Shown piece by piece: positions 55,019 through 64,000 of a stretch of 64,000 bases of DNA. The notes beneath the pieces were generated by a model, which saw only the letters and a program-made list of their open reading frames with translations, had not been told where the DNA came from and did not search any database. Origin of the DNA: Rahnella woolbedingensis (GTDB taxonomy: Bacteria > Pseudomonadota > Gammaproteobacteria > Enterobacterales > Enterobacteriaceae); NCBI RefSeq assembly GCF_003602095.1, contig NZ_RAHH01000014.1, positions 62,001 through 126,000 on the forward strand. Direction: 5' to 3'. Both the position numbers and the translations under genes were made by a program. How positions within the stretch are numbered: position 1 is the stretch's first letter; the number at the start of each line of letters is the position of its first letter.

Positions 55019-56205
55019 TGGCCTGACTCCTGTCGTTTCAACCGCATATACAGACGCTTGCGCACCAGCAAACCGGTCAGCAACGGATAAATAAGCAGGA
55101 TGCAGCACACCATCAGAATGCCGCGCACCGAGACTTCACGCAGGAAGACGTCAAACATTGCGGCCAGTGCATAACTGAGTGGCTCGATGCCGGAAATAAT
55201 GCGCGCAGGCAGGGGCATCGACAGCACCGGCACCGCCATTCCGGAGAAAGTCAGCGCGATACTGACAAAAATCCCCATCATGGTGTAAGCGGTAATAGTG
55301 GTTTTTGTGAAGGTGAAAAGTAGCAGCCCGAGGCTTTGCGCGGCGATCACATAGAAGAAACCAATCACCATCATATACAAAGGATTACCGCTGACGCGGG
55401 CGTCGAAAAATCCAACCAGCATCGCGATTTCCACCATCAGCAACGTGGTGAAACACAACGTGTACGGGGCTAATTTACCGAGCAATGCCAGGGTAAATGA
55501 CGGCGCACTGAGCAACGCCTGGCTGCGCGCCATCACGTAGATCATGCAGGTCACGGTGAACAGTTGCAGCAGATGAATGGTCGCCGCAAATTGCTGGTAA
55601 TAAATGTAACTGCCGCTGGCGTTAAACAGGCTGCCATACGATAAATCCACACTGGCCAGCGACGGCAGAGTTTTGCCAATTTCGGTCGCAATTATCGAGC
55701 GGTAACGGGTATTGAGTTCGGTGATCAGCCCGCTGAAATCCTGCGTCGAATACAGACCGGCACCGTAGAATAACGCGTTGTAATACAGCACCACACTGGG
55801 CTGCTTTCCAGCGAGAACATCGGCTTCGAAATCATTGGGGATATACAATAGCGCATAATCCTGCGCGGTACGCAGGCGATATTCCGCTTCGGGTAAACCG
55901 CCGTCGAAAGCCTGCACATGAGCATGTGAACCGGCGTCCAGTTTGCGGGTCAACGTTTTGGATAATGAGCTGTGATCGTTATCGACCACTGACACCGGTA
56001 AATCCAGCAATGTGCCTTCGGAAAAGTTGCTGCTGATCAGGCCAAACAACAACAAAGGAAAAATCCAGCACAGCCAGTGAATCACCGGTTTACGAAAGGC
56101 GTGATTCACTTCACGGGTAAAAGCACGGCTGAAACACCGCCATGCGGCTTTTGCCCTTTCACTGTGTGGCGCTTTGACCGGTTTCAATTCGCTTTCCATT
56201 GCCAT
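55015..56205 (-). CDS. ABC-2 type permease subunit, proximal
   Basis: 396 aa from ATG 56205; a second ATG two codons in (56199) is also possible, and both overlap the end of the HlyD gene. Same architecture as its neighbour: N-terminal helix (IHWLCWIFPLLLFGLISS), a periplasmic domain with LPVSVVDNDHSSLSKTLTRKLDAG, and a C-terminal membrane core including VLSMPLPARIISGIEPLSYALAAMFDVFL. The two permeases share the LPVxVVDxDHSS motif, so they likely arose by duplication and act as a heterodimer. Confidence 0.85.
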   Translation of the reverse strand: MAMESELKPVKAPHSERAKAAWRCFSRAFTREVNHAFRKPVIHWLCWIFPLLLFGLISSNFSEGTLLDLPVSVVDNDHSSLSKTLTRKLDAGSHAHVQAFDGGLPEAEYRLRTAQDYALLYIPNDFEADVLAGKQPSVVLYYNALFYGAGLYSTQDFSGLITELNTRYRSIIATEIGKTLPSLASVDLSYGSLFNASGSYIYYQQFAATIHLLQLFTVTCMIYVMARSQALLSAPSFTLALLGKLAPYTLCFTTLLMVEIAMLVGFFDARVSGNPLYMMVIGFFYVIAAQSLGLLLFTFTKTTITAYTMMGIFVSIALTFSGMAVPVLSMPLPARIISGIEPLSYALAAMFDVFLREVSVRGILMVCCILLIYPLLTGLLVRKRLYMRLKRQESGQ

Positions 56206-57158
56206 AATGCACTCATACCCTGACGCAATCCGGGCACCGGTTTCGCAGGGTAAAGGCGCACTTCAAAAGTTTTTAAATCGAAATCACCGGTCGCACGCGT
56301 GGCGCGTTTGGTCGCATAGTCACCGAGCGGCGCGATGTAGCGCACTTCGGCTTCGATCATCTGGTTGTTCAGCGCAGGAACGCGCATCTGCACTTTGTCG
56401 CCTTTGCGAACACCGGCCAGAATATCTTCCCGCAGGTTAAAGACGAAATAAGCATCAGGCAGGCGGACCAACGTCAGCAGCGGACTTGACGCACTTTCCA
56501 GCTCACCGACTTCCACCGGGATCGGCCCCACTTCACCATCGACCGGCGCTTTGACCTGTAAGTCATCGGTCTGTGCTTTGATTTCCAGTAGGTCTTCTTC
56601 TGTCTGACGAAGCTGCGCGGCGTAGCTTTCGCGCTGTTCGACGCGATCGCCGTTCATGCCTTCATCAAGATTGGCTTTGGCGACGAGAACTTGTGCATAT
56701 GCGCTGTCGCGGGCACGGCGGGAATCCTCTAAATCAGACGCTGAAATAAACCCTTTCGCCGCCACTTTGGCGTTGCGGTTGTAGAGGTCGCGGGCGTTGA
56801 CATATTCCGCCTGAGATTGCGCCAGGGTGGCTTTGAGGTTGCGAATACTTTCTTCGCGGGTACCGTTAACAGAGAGATCAAGCTGGGCTTTTGCCTGATC
56901 GCGGGCGGCTTCGGCGGCACGCAACTGTGCCATCATTTCCGGGCTGTCGAGGGTTATCAGCAGTTGCCCGGCTTTCACATCGTCGCCGCGTTCAACGTGA
57001 CGTTCAATCACGCGGCCTTTGGATTTCGATGCCACAATCACTTCCGGCGCATCGACTTCACCCTGTAACAGCAAATCCTGATTGTGCGCACGAAACAGCA
57101 CCGCCAGAGAAACTGCCACTGCAACCAGCAGCAGGGTCAATAATATTCGTTTACTCAT
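56184..57158 (-). CDS. HlyD-family membrane fusion protein
   Basis: 324 aa. N-terminal membrane anchor (MSKRILLTLLLVAVAVSLAVLF), then lipoyl/barrel-sandwich halves (ASKSKGRVIERHVERGDDVKAGQLLITLDSP and APVDGEVGPIPVEVGELESASSPLLTL) around a coiled-coil hairpin (about 80-190), and a beta-barrel end. Periplasmic adaptor linking the inner-membrane permeases to an outer-membrane channel such as TolC. First gene of the three; AAGGA precedes ATG 57158. Confidence 0.9.
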   Translation of the reverse strand: MSKRILLTLLLVAVAVSLAVLFRAHNQDLLLQGEVDAPEVIVASKSKGRVIERHVERGDDVKAGQLLITLDSPEMMAQLRAAEAARDQAKAQLDLSVNGTREESIRNLKATLAQSQAEYVNARDLYNRNAKVAAKGFISASDLEDSRRARDSAYAQVLVAKANLDEGMNGDRVEQRESYAAQLRQTEEDLLEIKAQTDDLQVKAPVDGEVGPIPVEVGELESASSPLLTLVRLPDAYFVFNLREDILAGVRKGDKVQMRVPALNNQMIEAEVRYIAPLGDYATKRATRATGDFDLKTFEVRLYPAKPVPGLRQGMSALWQWKAN

Positions 57159-57485
57159 CGGTGCTTCATCCTTTTTGTTTGCCTGTATTTATCATCGGCT
57201 TTGGTTCTCCTTTCCATAATTGTCCATTCCCGCCAACGCCCGTTCTGAACGGCGTGAGTGCGCTTCAGTCAAATCATAGCGGGATGAACAAAGACTGTTT
57301 AACACAAAGCAACATATTCACTGAAACTATAATTTAAGTTATTTGAATTGATTTTAAGGATGATTTAACGGCAATTAAGGGCACAAATGCCGTATTCAAT
57401 CAGTACTTATTGGGTAATACTCGTTCTAATTATGAGCGGAGTGAATGCGTTCTCCCCTCTTTCCTTTGATGAGTGAGCCGTGATT
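57159..57485. promoter_or_regulatory. Intergenic region between HlyD gene and yhbW
   Basis: 327 bp, AT-rich from 57300 to 57420, no convincing ORF. It should carry divergent promoters for the export cassette and yhbW; I cannot assign specific sites. Confidence 0.45.
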
Positions 57486-58511
57486 ATGTCTGAGAAAAAC
57501 ACCGTTCCCCTTTCCGTGCTCGATCTGGCGCCGGTGCCACAGGGTGCCGATCCGGCCCGGGCATTCCAGTGTTCCCTTGAACTGGCACAACACGCCGAGA
57601 AGTGGGGCTATCAGCGTTACTGGATGGCAGAGCATCACAATATGACCGGTATCGCCAGCGCAGCGACTTCTGTGCTGCTGGGTTATATCGCCGGCGGGAC
57701 GAAAACCATCCGCGTGGGCTCCGGCGGCGTCATGCTGCCAAACCATTCGCCGCTGGTGATTGCCGAACAGTTCGGCACGCTCGCTACGCTGTATCCAGAC
57801 CGCGTAGATTTGGGTCTGGGACGCGCGCCGGGTACGGATCAGCGCACCATGATCGCGCTGCGCCGCCATCTTTCCGGTGAAGTCGATAATTTCCCGCAGG
57901 ACGTGCAGGAATTGCAGATGTATTTCGGTGACGTTCAGCCGCAGCAGGCGGTTCAGGCCGTACCGGGACAAGGTTTGCATGTGCCAATCTGGTTACTGGG
58001 CTCAAGCCTGTACAGCGCTCAGCTGGCGGCGGCTCTGGGTCTGCCATTTGCCTTTGCCTCGCATTTTGCGCCGGACATGTTGTATCAGGCACTGGCGATT
58101 TACCGCAGCAAATTCCAGCCTTCTGCACAGCTCGAAAAACCGCACGCGATGGTCTGCATTAACGCGATTGCCGCTGATACCGATGAAGAAGCGCGCCGGA
58201 TGTTTACCTCCAATCAGCAACAGTTCATTAATCTGCGCCGCGGAATGCCGGGTAAACTCCCTGCGCCGGTCGATAACATCGAAAGCCTGTGGTCAGCTCA
58301 GGAACGCTTTGGCGTGGATAATGCGCTGCGCATGTCGGTGGTCGGCAATAAAGAAACGGTGCGTCAGGGTCTGCAAAATATTCTGCGTGAGACCGAAGCT
58401 GATGAACTGATGATCAACGGGCAGATTTTTGATCACCAGGCTCGCCTGCATTCATTCGAAATTGTCTCTCAGCTGCAGGATGAACTGGTTAAAGAGCCGC
58501 GCATCAGCTGA
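57486..58511 (+). CDS. yhbW: Luciferase-like monooxygenase YhbW
   Basis: 341 aa from ATG 57486 (E. coli 335); GTG 57480 is an alternative and neither start has a strong SD. Bacterial-luciferase-like flavin-dependent TIM barrel: [62 protein letters not shown]. Substrate unknown. Next to deaD as in E. coli (without mtr). Shares a terminator with deaD. Confidence 0.93.
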   Translation: MSEKNTVPLSVLDLAPVPQGADPARAFQCSLELAQHAEKWGYQRYWMAEHHNMTGIASAATSVLLGYIAGGTKTIRVGSGGVMLPNHSPLVIAEQFGTLATLYPDRVDLGLGRAPGTDQRTMIALRRHLSGEVDNFPQDVQELQMYFGDVQPQQAVQAVPGQGLHVPIWLLGSSLYSAQLAAALGLPFAFASHFAPDMLYQALAIYRSKFQPSAQLEKPHAMVCINAIAADTDEEARRMFTSNQQQFINLRRGMPGKLPAPVDNIESLWSAQERFGVDNALRMSVVGNKETVRQGLQNILRETEADELMINGQIFDHQARLHSFEIVSQLQDELVKEPRIS

Positions 58512-58534
58512 ACCAGCTCACCAAATGACAGACG

Positions 58535-58566
58535 AAAAAAAACCAGCCGGTGAAGGCTGGTTTTTT
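58535..58566. terminator. Bidirectional terminator yhbW/deaD
   Basis: AACCAGCC (58541-58548), loop GGTGAA, GGCTGGTT (58555-58562), A-run before and T-run after, between convergent genes. Confidence 0.9.
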
Positions 58567-58601
58567 ATTATCTAAACTTCAGTAAACCGAAGCGCGATAA
58601 A

Positions 58602-60536
58602 TTATGCGTCAGTAGTACGACGTGGTGCGCGGCTTGGCGGACGACGGTCGCCAGCTGCTGAAGAACCTTCACGGCGATCACCGCTGAAAGAACGTGGAGC
58701 ACCGTTACCACGACGTTCACCACCAGCGCCCGCAGGACGGTCACCGTTGAAAGAACGCGGAGCACCATTACCACGACGCTCACCGCCAGCACCAGCCGGA
58801 CGATCACGACGTGGAGCCTGTGGCACCGCATCACCGATCAGCTGCATGTTCATCGGTTTATTCAGGATACGCGTACGGGTGAAGTGAGACAGGATCTCGC
58901 CCGGCATACCTTTTGGCAGTTCGATAGTAGAGTGCGTACCGAACAGCTTGATGTTACCGATGTAACGGCTGCTGATGTCGCCTTCGTTAGCGATAGCGCC
59001 AACGATGTGACGAACTTCAACACCATCATCACGACCCACTTCGATGCGATACAGTTCCATTTCGCCAGCGTCACGACGCTCACGACGTGGGCTGTCGCCA
59101 TCACGTGCAGGACGATCATTGCTGCGAGCCGGACGGTCACGACGATCACCACGATCACCGCGATCGCCACGTTCTTCGAATTCACGACGTGGTGGACGGC
59201 TTTTGAAGACCGGATCCGCTGCAACGATCAGAGGACGTTCGCCCTGTGCCATTTTCAGCAGCGCCGCAGCCAGTGTTTCGATGTCCAGCTCTTCTGCAGG
59301 TTGCAGTTTAGCCAGCAGGCTACGGTACTGATCCAGATCGCTGCTTTCCAGTTGCTGCTGAACTTTCGCTGCGAATTTAGCCAGACGACGCTCGCCAAGA
59401 ACTTCTGCAGTTGGGATTTCAACTTCTGGAATGGTCAGCTTCATGGTGCGTTCAATGTTACGCAGCAGACGACGCTCACGGTTCTCAACGAACAGTAATG
59501 CGCGACCTGCACGGCCAGCACGACCGGTACGGCCGATACGGTGAACGTAAGATTCTGAGTCCATCGGGATGTCATAGTTAACAACCAGGCTGATACGTTC
59601 TACGTCGAGACCACGTGCTGCCACGTCGGTTGCAATCAGAATGTCCAGACGGCCATCTTTCAGACGTTCCAGAGTCTGCTCACGCAGCGCCTGGTTCATG
59701 TCACCGTTCAGTGCAGCGCTGCTGTAGCCGCTACGTTCCAGAGCTTCAGCCACTTCCAGCGTCGCGTTTTTGGTACGAACGAAGATGATCGCCGCATCAA
59801 AATCTTCTGCTTCAAGGAAACGCACCAGCGCTTCGTTTTTACGCAGACCGTACACAGACCAGTAGCTCTGGCTGATGTCAGGACGGGTCGTGATGCTTGA
59901 CTGAATACGAACTTCCTGCGGATCTTTCATGAAGCGACGGGTAATGCGACGGATAGCTTCTGGCATGGTTGCAGAGAACAGCGCGGTCTGATGTTCAGCC
60001 GGGATCTGCGCCATGATAGTTTCGACGTCTTCGATGAAGCCCATACGCAGCATTTCATCAGCTTCGTCCAGCACCAGGCCGCTCAGGTTAGAGAGGTTCA
60101 GGGTGCCGCGTTTCAGGTGGTCCAGCAGACGGCCTGGGGTACCCACAACAACTTGTGGTCCCTGACGCAGTGCGCGCAGCTGAACGTCATAGCGCTGGCC
60201 GCCGTAAAGGGCAACCACATTCACGCCATGCATGTGTTTAGAGAAATCAGTCATTGCTTCAGCAACCTGAACCGCCAGTTCGCGGGTAGGTGCCAGAACA
60301 AGAATTTGTGGTGCTTTCAGTGAAGCATCAATGTTGTGCAGCAGAGGTAAAGAGAATGCTGCTGTTTTACCGGAACCTGTCTGAGCCATACCCAGAACGT
60401 CGCGGCCATTTAACAGGTGAGGAATACACTCAGCCTGGATTGGTGAAGGTTTTTCGTAGCCCAAATCAGTCAGGGCAGAAATGATCGGAGCAGACAGCCC
60501 CAGGTCAGCAAAAGAGGTTTCAAGCTCAGTAGTCAT
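58602..60536 (-). CDS. deaD: Cold-shock DEAD-box RNA helicase DeaD (CsdA)
   Basis: 644 aa from ATG 60536 (GAGG 9 nt upstream, inside yrbN); E. coli 629. ATP-dependent RNA helicase for ribosome assembly and mRNA turnover in the cold. Motifs: [11 protein letters not shown] (Walker A), [42 protein letters not shown]-type block and [14 protein letters not shown]-binding DbpA/CsdA domain about residues 485-560. The Arg/Gly-rich tail holds two tandem 21-residue copies (58680-58805). Confidence 0.96.
   Translation of the reverse strand: MTTELETSFADLGLSAPIISALTDLGYEKPSPIQAECIPHLLNGRDVLGMAQTGSGKTAAFSLPLLHNIDASLKAPQILVLAPTRELAVQVAEAMTDFSKHMHGVNVVALYGGQRYDVQLRALRQGPQVVVGTPGRLLDHLKRGTLNLSNLSGLVLDEADEMLRMGFIEDVETIMAQIPAEHQTALFSATMPEAIRRITRRFMKDPQEVRIQSSITTRPDISQSYWSVYGLRKNEALVRFLEAEDFDAAIIFVRTKNATLEVAEALERSGYSSAALNGDMNQALREQTLERLKDGRLDILIATDVAARGLDVERISLVVNYDIPMDSESYVHRIGRTGRAGRAGRALLFVENRERRLLRNIERTMKLTIPEVEIPTAEVLGERRLAKFAAKVQQQLESSDLDQYRSLLAKLQPAEELDIETLAAALLKMAQGERPLIVAADPVFKSRPPRREFEERGDRGDRGDRRDRPARSNDRPARDGDSPRRERRDAGEMELYRIEVGRDDGVEVRHIVGAIANEGDISSRYIGNIKLFGTHSTIELPKGMPGEILSHFTRTRILNKPMNMQLIGDAVPQAPRRDRPAGAGGERRGNGAPRSFNGDRPAGAGGERRGNGAPRSFSGDRREGSSAAGDRRPPSRAPRRTTDA
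58680..58805 (-). repeat. Two 63-bp tandem repeats in the deaD 3' end
   Basis: Copies at 58743-58805 and 58680-58742 encode [16 protein letters not shown] followed by RSFNG and RSFSG respectively. In-frame 21-codon duplication, with silent differences between copies. Adds an Arg/Gly-rich unit to the RNA-binding tail. Confidence 0.92.
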
Positions 60537-60606
60537 GTACACGTGCCTCATTAATAATGGCAGCCAGTCTACATAACTCGTCGAGAAAATTTTCAGTCAT
60601 TTTCAT
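60526..60606 (-). CDS. yrbN: Small protein YrbN overlapping the deaD start
   Basis: 26 codons, beginning [16 protein letters not shown] and ending NEARVHDY. It matches in length, sequence style and position the E. coli small protein YrbN between nlpI and deaD. Its last 11 bases overlap deaD, and the deaD ribosome site lies inside it, so it may couple deaD translation. No strong SD precedes ATG 60606; the second Met (60600) is an alternative. Confidence 0.8.
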   Translation of the reverse strand: MKMTENFLDELCRLAAIINEARVHDY

Positions 60607-60674
60607 TGAAAAGTGTGAACCGGCTCAAATTAGATTATAAAACGAACAAAGCAACCCTCGCCCGTTAAGGCGCT

Positions 60675-60693
60675 TAAAAATGGTAAATACCAT
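60675..60693 (-). terminator. Weak terminator-like palindrome after nlpI
   Basis: ATGGTAAATACCAT (60680-60693), preceded on plus by A5 (60676-60680), so followed by U residues on the minus strand. A 5-6 bp AT-rich stem, therefore weak; readthrough into yrbN-deaD is likely. Confidence 0.35.
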
Positions 60694-60721
60694 GATTAAA
60701 AAGGCTGATTGGTGTCGTCAG

Positions 60722-61606
60722 CTATTGCTGGTCCGATTCTGATAGGTCGTCTTGCTCATGGCCCAAAAGCGCCAATTCCAACAATGCATAGCGGTGCTCA
60801 ACAAAGTTATGAACGTTGTTAGCTACCGTCAGTTTGAACAGTGCCGCGGCGCTGTTCTTGTCCCCCAGACTTAGGTAATGCTTACCTAAATAGAAGTCAG
60901 TTTCACTGAGATGCTCAGCGAGCGAAGTGTTATCCGTTGCTTCTGCCTTGAGGCGTTCCATCAGCGTAGATTCGCTGATTTTGCCCAAGTAGAATTCGAC
61001 GATATTCCATCCCCATTGCCCTCTGTCCGCTTTGTCATAACGCTCCTGGAGCGCTACTTCGGCATTCTTAGGATTGATTTCTCGCTCCGCAAGATAAAGC
61101 CATAACGAACGGAAGGGATCATTTGGATCGTCTCGATAAAACGCCTGCAGATCATCCTGCGCTAACGAGAATCGGCCACCGTAATACAGGGCGATACCTC
61201 GGTTCAAACGCGCGTAGTTGTAAGTTGGATCAAGCTCTAGTACAGAATCAAACGCTTCATAGGCAGCATCGAAATTGCCTGCCTGCGTTAGGTAAATCCC
61301 CAGGTAGTTAAAAACTTCTGGCATATCAGGACGAATAGACAGCGCTTGTGAAAAATCATTTCGCGCCAGTGCTCTTAGCCCGAGACTATCATACAGCACA
61401 CCGCGCTCATATAATAGCTGTGCTCTCTCATCATCGGTTAATGACCGGCTGGCAAGTATTTGTTCCATGCGTGCCAGGATGACTTCCTGCTGCAACGTCG
61501 GCTGCAACGGAATCGCCAGAACTTCATTTTTACGCCAATCATGGTTGCTGCATCCTGCCAACATAAGTGCTGTCGCAACATAACACCAGCGCAAGAAAGG
61601 CTTCAT
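60722..61606 (-). CDS. nlpI: Outer-membrane lipoprotein NlpI (TPR)
   Basis: 294 aa from ATG 61606, identical in length to E. coli; GGGAGTAGAA precedes it. The ORF is open 75 bp further upstream but without a ribosome site. Lipobox LMLAGC with lipidated Cys19. Tetratricopeptide repeats about residues 60-200 ([47 protein letters not shown]). Adaptor that recruits protease Prc to MepS and scaffolds peptidoglycan enzymes. Lies between pnp and deaD as in E. coli. Confidence 0.96.
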   Translation of the reverse strand: MKPFLRWCYVATALMLAGCSNHDWRKNEVLAIPLQPTLQQEVILARMEQILASRSLTDDERAQLLYERGVLYDSLGLRALARNDFSQALSIRPDMPEVFNYLGIYLTQAGNFDAAYEAFDSVLELDPTYNYARLNRGIALYYGGRFSLAQDDLQAFYRDDPNDPFRSLWLYLAEREINPKNAEVALQERYDKADRGQWGWNIVEFYLGKISESTLMERLKAEATDNTSLAEHLSETDFYLGKHYLSLGDKNSAAALFKLTVANNVHNFVEHRYALLELALLGHEQDDLSESDQQ

Positions 61607-61688
61607 TTCTACTCCCGGAGACAAACATTGGATGAACATCCTGTTATCCGCTTGCTTAACACAAACGCATCCTGCGTTCATGAGACGA

Positions 61689-61718
61689 ACAGCTCCTCCC
61701 CAGGTGGAAAGGAGCTGT
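61689..61718 (-). terminator. Hairpin after pnp
   Basis: ACAGCTCCT (61689-61697) pairs with AGGAGCTGT (61710-61718), 9 bp, 18 bp past the pnp stop. No U-tract on the minus strand; may stabilise the 3' end or give partial termination. Confidence 0.45.
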
Positions 61719-61735
61719 AAAACTTCTGTTACAGA

Positions 61736-63859
61736 TTATTCTGCTGCAGGTTGCTCAGTTGTTTCGTCTTGAGAAGGTGCGGTAGCTTCTTTGATGCTCA
61801 GACGCACACGACCCTGACGGTCAACTTCGAGAACCTTAACCGGCACTTCCTGACCCATCTGCAGGTAATCAGTCACTTTCTCTACACGCTTGTCAGCGAT
61901 TTGAGAAATGTGAACCAGACCTTCTTTACCGCCGCCGATGGCAACAAACGCACCAAAGTCTACGATACGGGTCACTTTACCCTGATAGATACGGCCAACT
62001 TCGATTTCAGCGGTGATCTCTTCGATACGGCGGATAGCGTATTTCGCTTTCTCGCCGTCGGTTGCTGCGATTTTCACAGTACCGTCATCTTCGATTTCGA
62101 TAGTGGTGCCAGTTTCTTCAGTCAGCGCACGGATTACAGAACCACCTTTACCGATCACGTCCTTGATTTTGTCCGGGCTGATCTTGATGGTGTGAATACG
62201 TGGAGCAAACTGAGAGATATCGCCACGTGGAGTGCTGATAGCCTGTTCCATCACGCCCAGAATGTGCAGACGCGCACCCTTAGCCTGGTTCAGAGCCACC
62301 TGCATGATTTCGCGGGTGATACCTTCGATTTTGATGTCCATCTGCAGCGCGGTGATACCGTCGCGGCTACCGGCAACTTTAAAGTCCATGTCGCCCAAGT
62401 GATCTTCGTCACCCAGAATGTCGGACAGAACGATAAAGCTTTCGCCTTCTTTAACCAGGCCCATTGCGATACCCGCAACAGCTGCTTTAATTGGCACGCC
62501 TGCATCCATCAGGGCCAGAGATGCGCCACAAACAGAAGCCATTGAAGATGAACCGTTAGATTCAGTGATTTCAGAAACCACACGTACGGTATACGGGAAG
62601 TCTTCTGGTTTTGGCATCATTGCCAGCACGCCACGTTTAGCAAGACGGCCATGGCCAATCTCACGACGTTTTGGCGAACCTACCATACCGGTCTCACCAA
62701 CAGAGTACGGAGGGAAGTTGTAGTGGAACAGGAAGCTATCAGTCTTCTCGCCCATCAGCTCATCCAGGTTCTGTGCATCACGGGCAGTACCCAGAGTTGC
62801 AGTAACCAGTGCCTGAGTTTCACCACGGGTGAACAGCGCTGAACCGTGAGTACGTGGCAGAACGCCAGTACGCACATCCAGACCACGGATCATGTCTTTT
62901 TCGCGACCATCGATACGTGGCTCGCCACGCAGAACACGGCTACGAACCACATTCTTCTCGATGCTGCCCAGAATGTCAGAGATTTCGCCAGCGTCCAGAG
63001 AGTCGTCTTCAGCTTGCAGAGCCTGAACAACGTCAGATTTGATGACGTTAATCTGGTTGTAACGCTCTTGTTTCTCAGTGATCAGGTACGCATCACCCAG
63101 ACGGGATTCAGACAGTGCAGCCACGCGAGCGTGCAACTCAGCGTTAACCACTTCTGGCTGCCAGTCCCATTTTGGTTTGCCGGCTTCAGCAACCAATGAG
63201 TTGATGTTATCAATAACGATTTGTTGTTGTTCGTGGCCGAATACGACCGCGCCCAGCATTTGATCTTCGCTCAGAACTTCTGCTTCAGATTCAACCATCA
63301 GAACAGCGCCCTGAGTACCCGCAACAACCAGGTCCAGACGGCTTGTTTTCAGCTCATCTGCGGTTGGGTTCAGAACGTACTGGTCGTTGATGTAACCCAC
63401 GCGTGCAGCACCGATTGGGCCGTTGAATGGAATACCAGACAGGCTCAGGGCAGCAGACGCACCGATCATCGCAACGATGTCAGGGTTAACTTGTGGGTTC
63501 AGGGAAACCACAGTCGCGATAACCTGAACTTCATTCAGGAAGGAGTCCGGGAACAGAGGACGGATCGGGCGGTCAATCAGACGTGAAGTCAGAGTTTCGC
63601 CTTCGCTTGGACGGCCTTCACGACGGAAGAAGCTACCCGGGATACGACCAGCAGCGTAAGTACGCTCCTGATAGTTAACAGTCAGCGGGAAGAAGCTCTG
63701 ACCTGGTTTCGCTTTTTTCTGGCCAACAACGGTAACGAATACCGCGGTGTCGTCCATGCTAACCATAACAGCTGCAGTTGCCTGACGAGCCATCATGCCG
63801 GTTTCCAGCGTAACGGTGTGCTGGCCGTATTGGAATTTACGAATAGTCGGATTAAGCAA
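61736..63859 (-). CDS. pnp: Polynucleotide phosphorylase
   Basis: 707 aa (E. coli 711). 3'-5' phosphorolytic exoribonuclease and degradosome component. It begins at TTG 63859, with AAGGA 8 nt upstream; E. coli pnp also uses TTG. Two RNase PH domains (first about 5-230; second with [15 protein letters not shown] and [23 protein letters not shown]), a KH domain ([21 protein letters not shown]) and an S1 domain ([35 protein letters not shown]). The tail is shorter and more acidic/Gln-rich than in E. coli. Confidence 0.97.
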   Translation of the reverse strand: MLNPTIRKFQYGQHTVTLETGMMARQATAAVMVSMDDTAVFVTVVGQKKAKPGQSFFPLTVNYQERTYAAGRIPGSFFRREGRPSEGETLTSRLIDRPIRPLFPDSFLNEVQVIATVVSLNPQVNPDIVAMIGASAALSLSGIPFNGPIGAARVGYINDQYVLNPTADELKTSRLDLVVAGTQGAVLMVESEAEVLSEDQMLGAVVFGHEQQQIVIDNINSLVAEAGKPKWDWQPEVVNAELHARVAALSESRLGDAYLITEKQERYNQINVIKSDVVQALQAEDDSLDAGEISDILGSIEKNVVRSRVLRGEPRIDGREKDMIRGLDVRTGVLPRTHGSALFTRGETQALVTATLGTARDAQNLDELMGEKTDSFLFHYNFPPYSVGETGMVGSPKRREIGHGRLAKRGVLAMMPKPEDFPYTVRVVSEITESNGSSSMASVCGASLALMDAGVPIKAAVAGIAMGLVKEGESFIVLSDILGDEDHLGDMDFKVAGSRDGITALQMDIKIEGITREIMQVALNQAKGARLHILGVMEQAISTPRGDISQFAPRIHTIKISPDKIKDVIGKGGSVIRALTEETGTTIEIEDDGTVKIAATDGEKAKYAIRRIEEITAEIEVGRIYQGKVTRIVDFGAFVAIGGGKEGLVHISQIADKRVEKVTDYLQMGQEVPVKVLEVDRQGRVRLSIKEATAPSQDETTEQPAAE

Positions 63860-63885
63860 TGTAATGTCCTTTTGTATGACGCGCA

Positions 63886-64000
63886 GCTGTTATGACAGCA
63901 GTTCACGCCGATCAATATCCGAGCTTCTCACTACATTCTCGCGACTAATGACAATCCTTATATACCTGGCAATGTGGCAATAAAGTCTCTCATTAGCCGC
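63886..64000 (-). promoter_or_regulatory. pnp leader with RNase III-type stem-loop
   Basis: On the minus strand GCGGCTAATGA (64000-63990) pairs with TCATTAGTCGC (63951-63941), 11 bp with one G-U. CTTTAT and ATATAAG can extend the helix inside. A smaller stem GCTGT/ACAGC lies at 63886-63899. E. coli pnp mRNA has such a leader, cut by RNase III and then used for PNPase autocontrol. rpsO, expected further upstream, is outside the window. Confidence 0.7.

Noticed and set aside
63860-64000. sRNA SraG opposite the pnp leader
   Set aside because: E. coli has it between pnp and rpsO, but only 140 bp of this region are in the window and I cannot recognise its ends or promoter.

Overview
The window (about 64 kb) is chromosomal DNA of a gammaproteobacterium of the order Enterobacterales. 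Nearly every gene has a close E. coli K-12 counterpart, often in the E. coli order, but with extra genes that E. coli lacks (rpfF, a GH20 hexosaminidase, a ccdAB pair, an ABC-2/HlyD cassette). This suggests a Yersiniaceae-type genus such as Rahnella or a close relative. The genus is an inference; no rRNA or tRNA gene is present to fix it.

Layout. 1-12.4 kb is a consolidated maltose locus: the 3' end of malE, then malF and malG, a hipBA toxin-antitoxin pair in opposite orientation, malQ and malP, and divergent malT. 12.6-15.6 kb holds the small membrane protein YjcB and periplasmic beta-glucosidase BglX. 15.9-18.8 kb is a complete diffusible-signal-factor (DSF) module: receptor RpfR (FI-PAS-GGDEF-EAL) convergent with synthase RpfF. 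RpfF is divergent from fadH, which starts the block fadH-rlmG-ygjP-ygjR-(GATase)-alx-sstT (19.2-27.5 kb); alx has a Mn2+/pH-responsive yybP-ykoY leader. After a GH20 hexosaminidase come mgtA, with a PhoP box, mgtL leader peptide and alternating leader hairpins, and divergent treR-treB-treC (30-37.4 kb). Anaerobic ribonucleotide reductase nrdD-nrdG follows, with NrdR boxes. Then come a ccdAB pair with a short antitoxin and a C-P lyase operon phnFGHIJKLMN plus a hexapeptide acyltransferase (41-48.7 kb). The last part is the block yraR-yhbP-yhbQ-yhbS-ubiT-ubiU-ubiV, an inserted ABC-2 permease/HlyD cassette, then yhbW-deaD-yrbN-nlpI-pnp (48.8-64 kb).

How the genes work together. MalFG with MalE import maltodextrins, MalP and MalQ degrade them, and MalT activates the genes. 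RpfF makes a cis-2-unsaturated fatty acid that RpfR senses to change c-di-GMP level. TreB, TreC and TreR import, hydrolyse and regulate trehalose; MgtA imports Mg2+ under PhoP and leader control. NrdDG and UbiTUV support anaerobic dNTP and ubiquinone synthesis. PhnG-N break C-P bonds under PhoB and PhnF control. DeaD, Pnp and NlpI belong to RNA turnover and envelope homeostasis.

Most unusual points: the rpfF/rpfR module next to fadH; the mgtL open reading frame bracketed by four alternately complementary RNA segments; a CcdA without its DNA-binding half; a 20-bp triple tandem repeat in front of yhbQ; a coupled 23-codon ORF in front of phnF; and an ABC-2 permease pair with no ATPase gene beside it. 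No CRISPR array, insertion sequence, prophage, tRNA or rRNA was seen.
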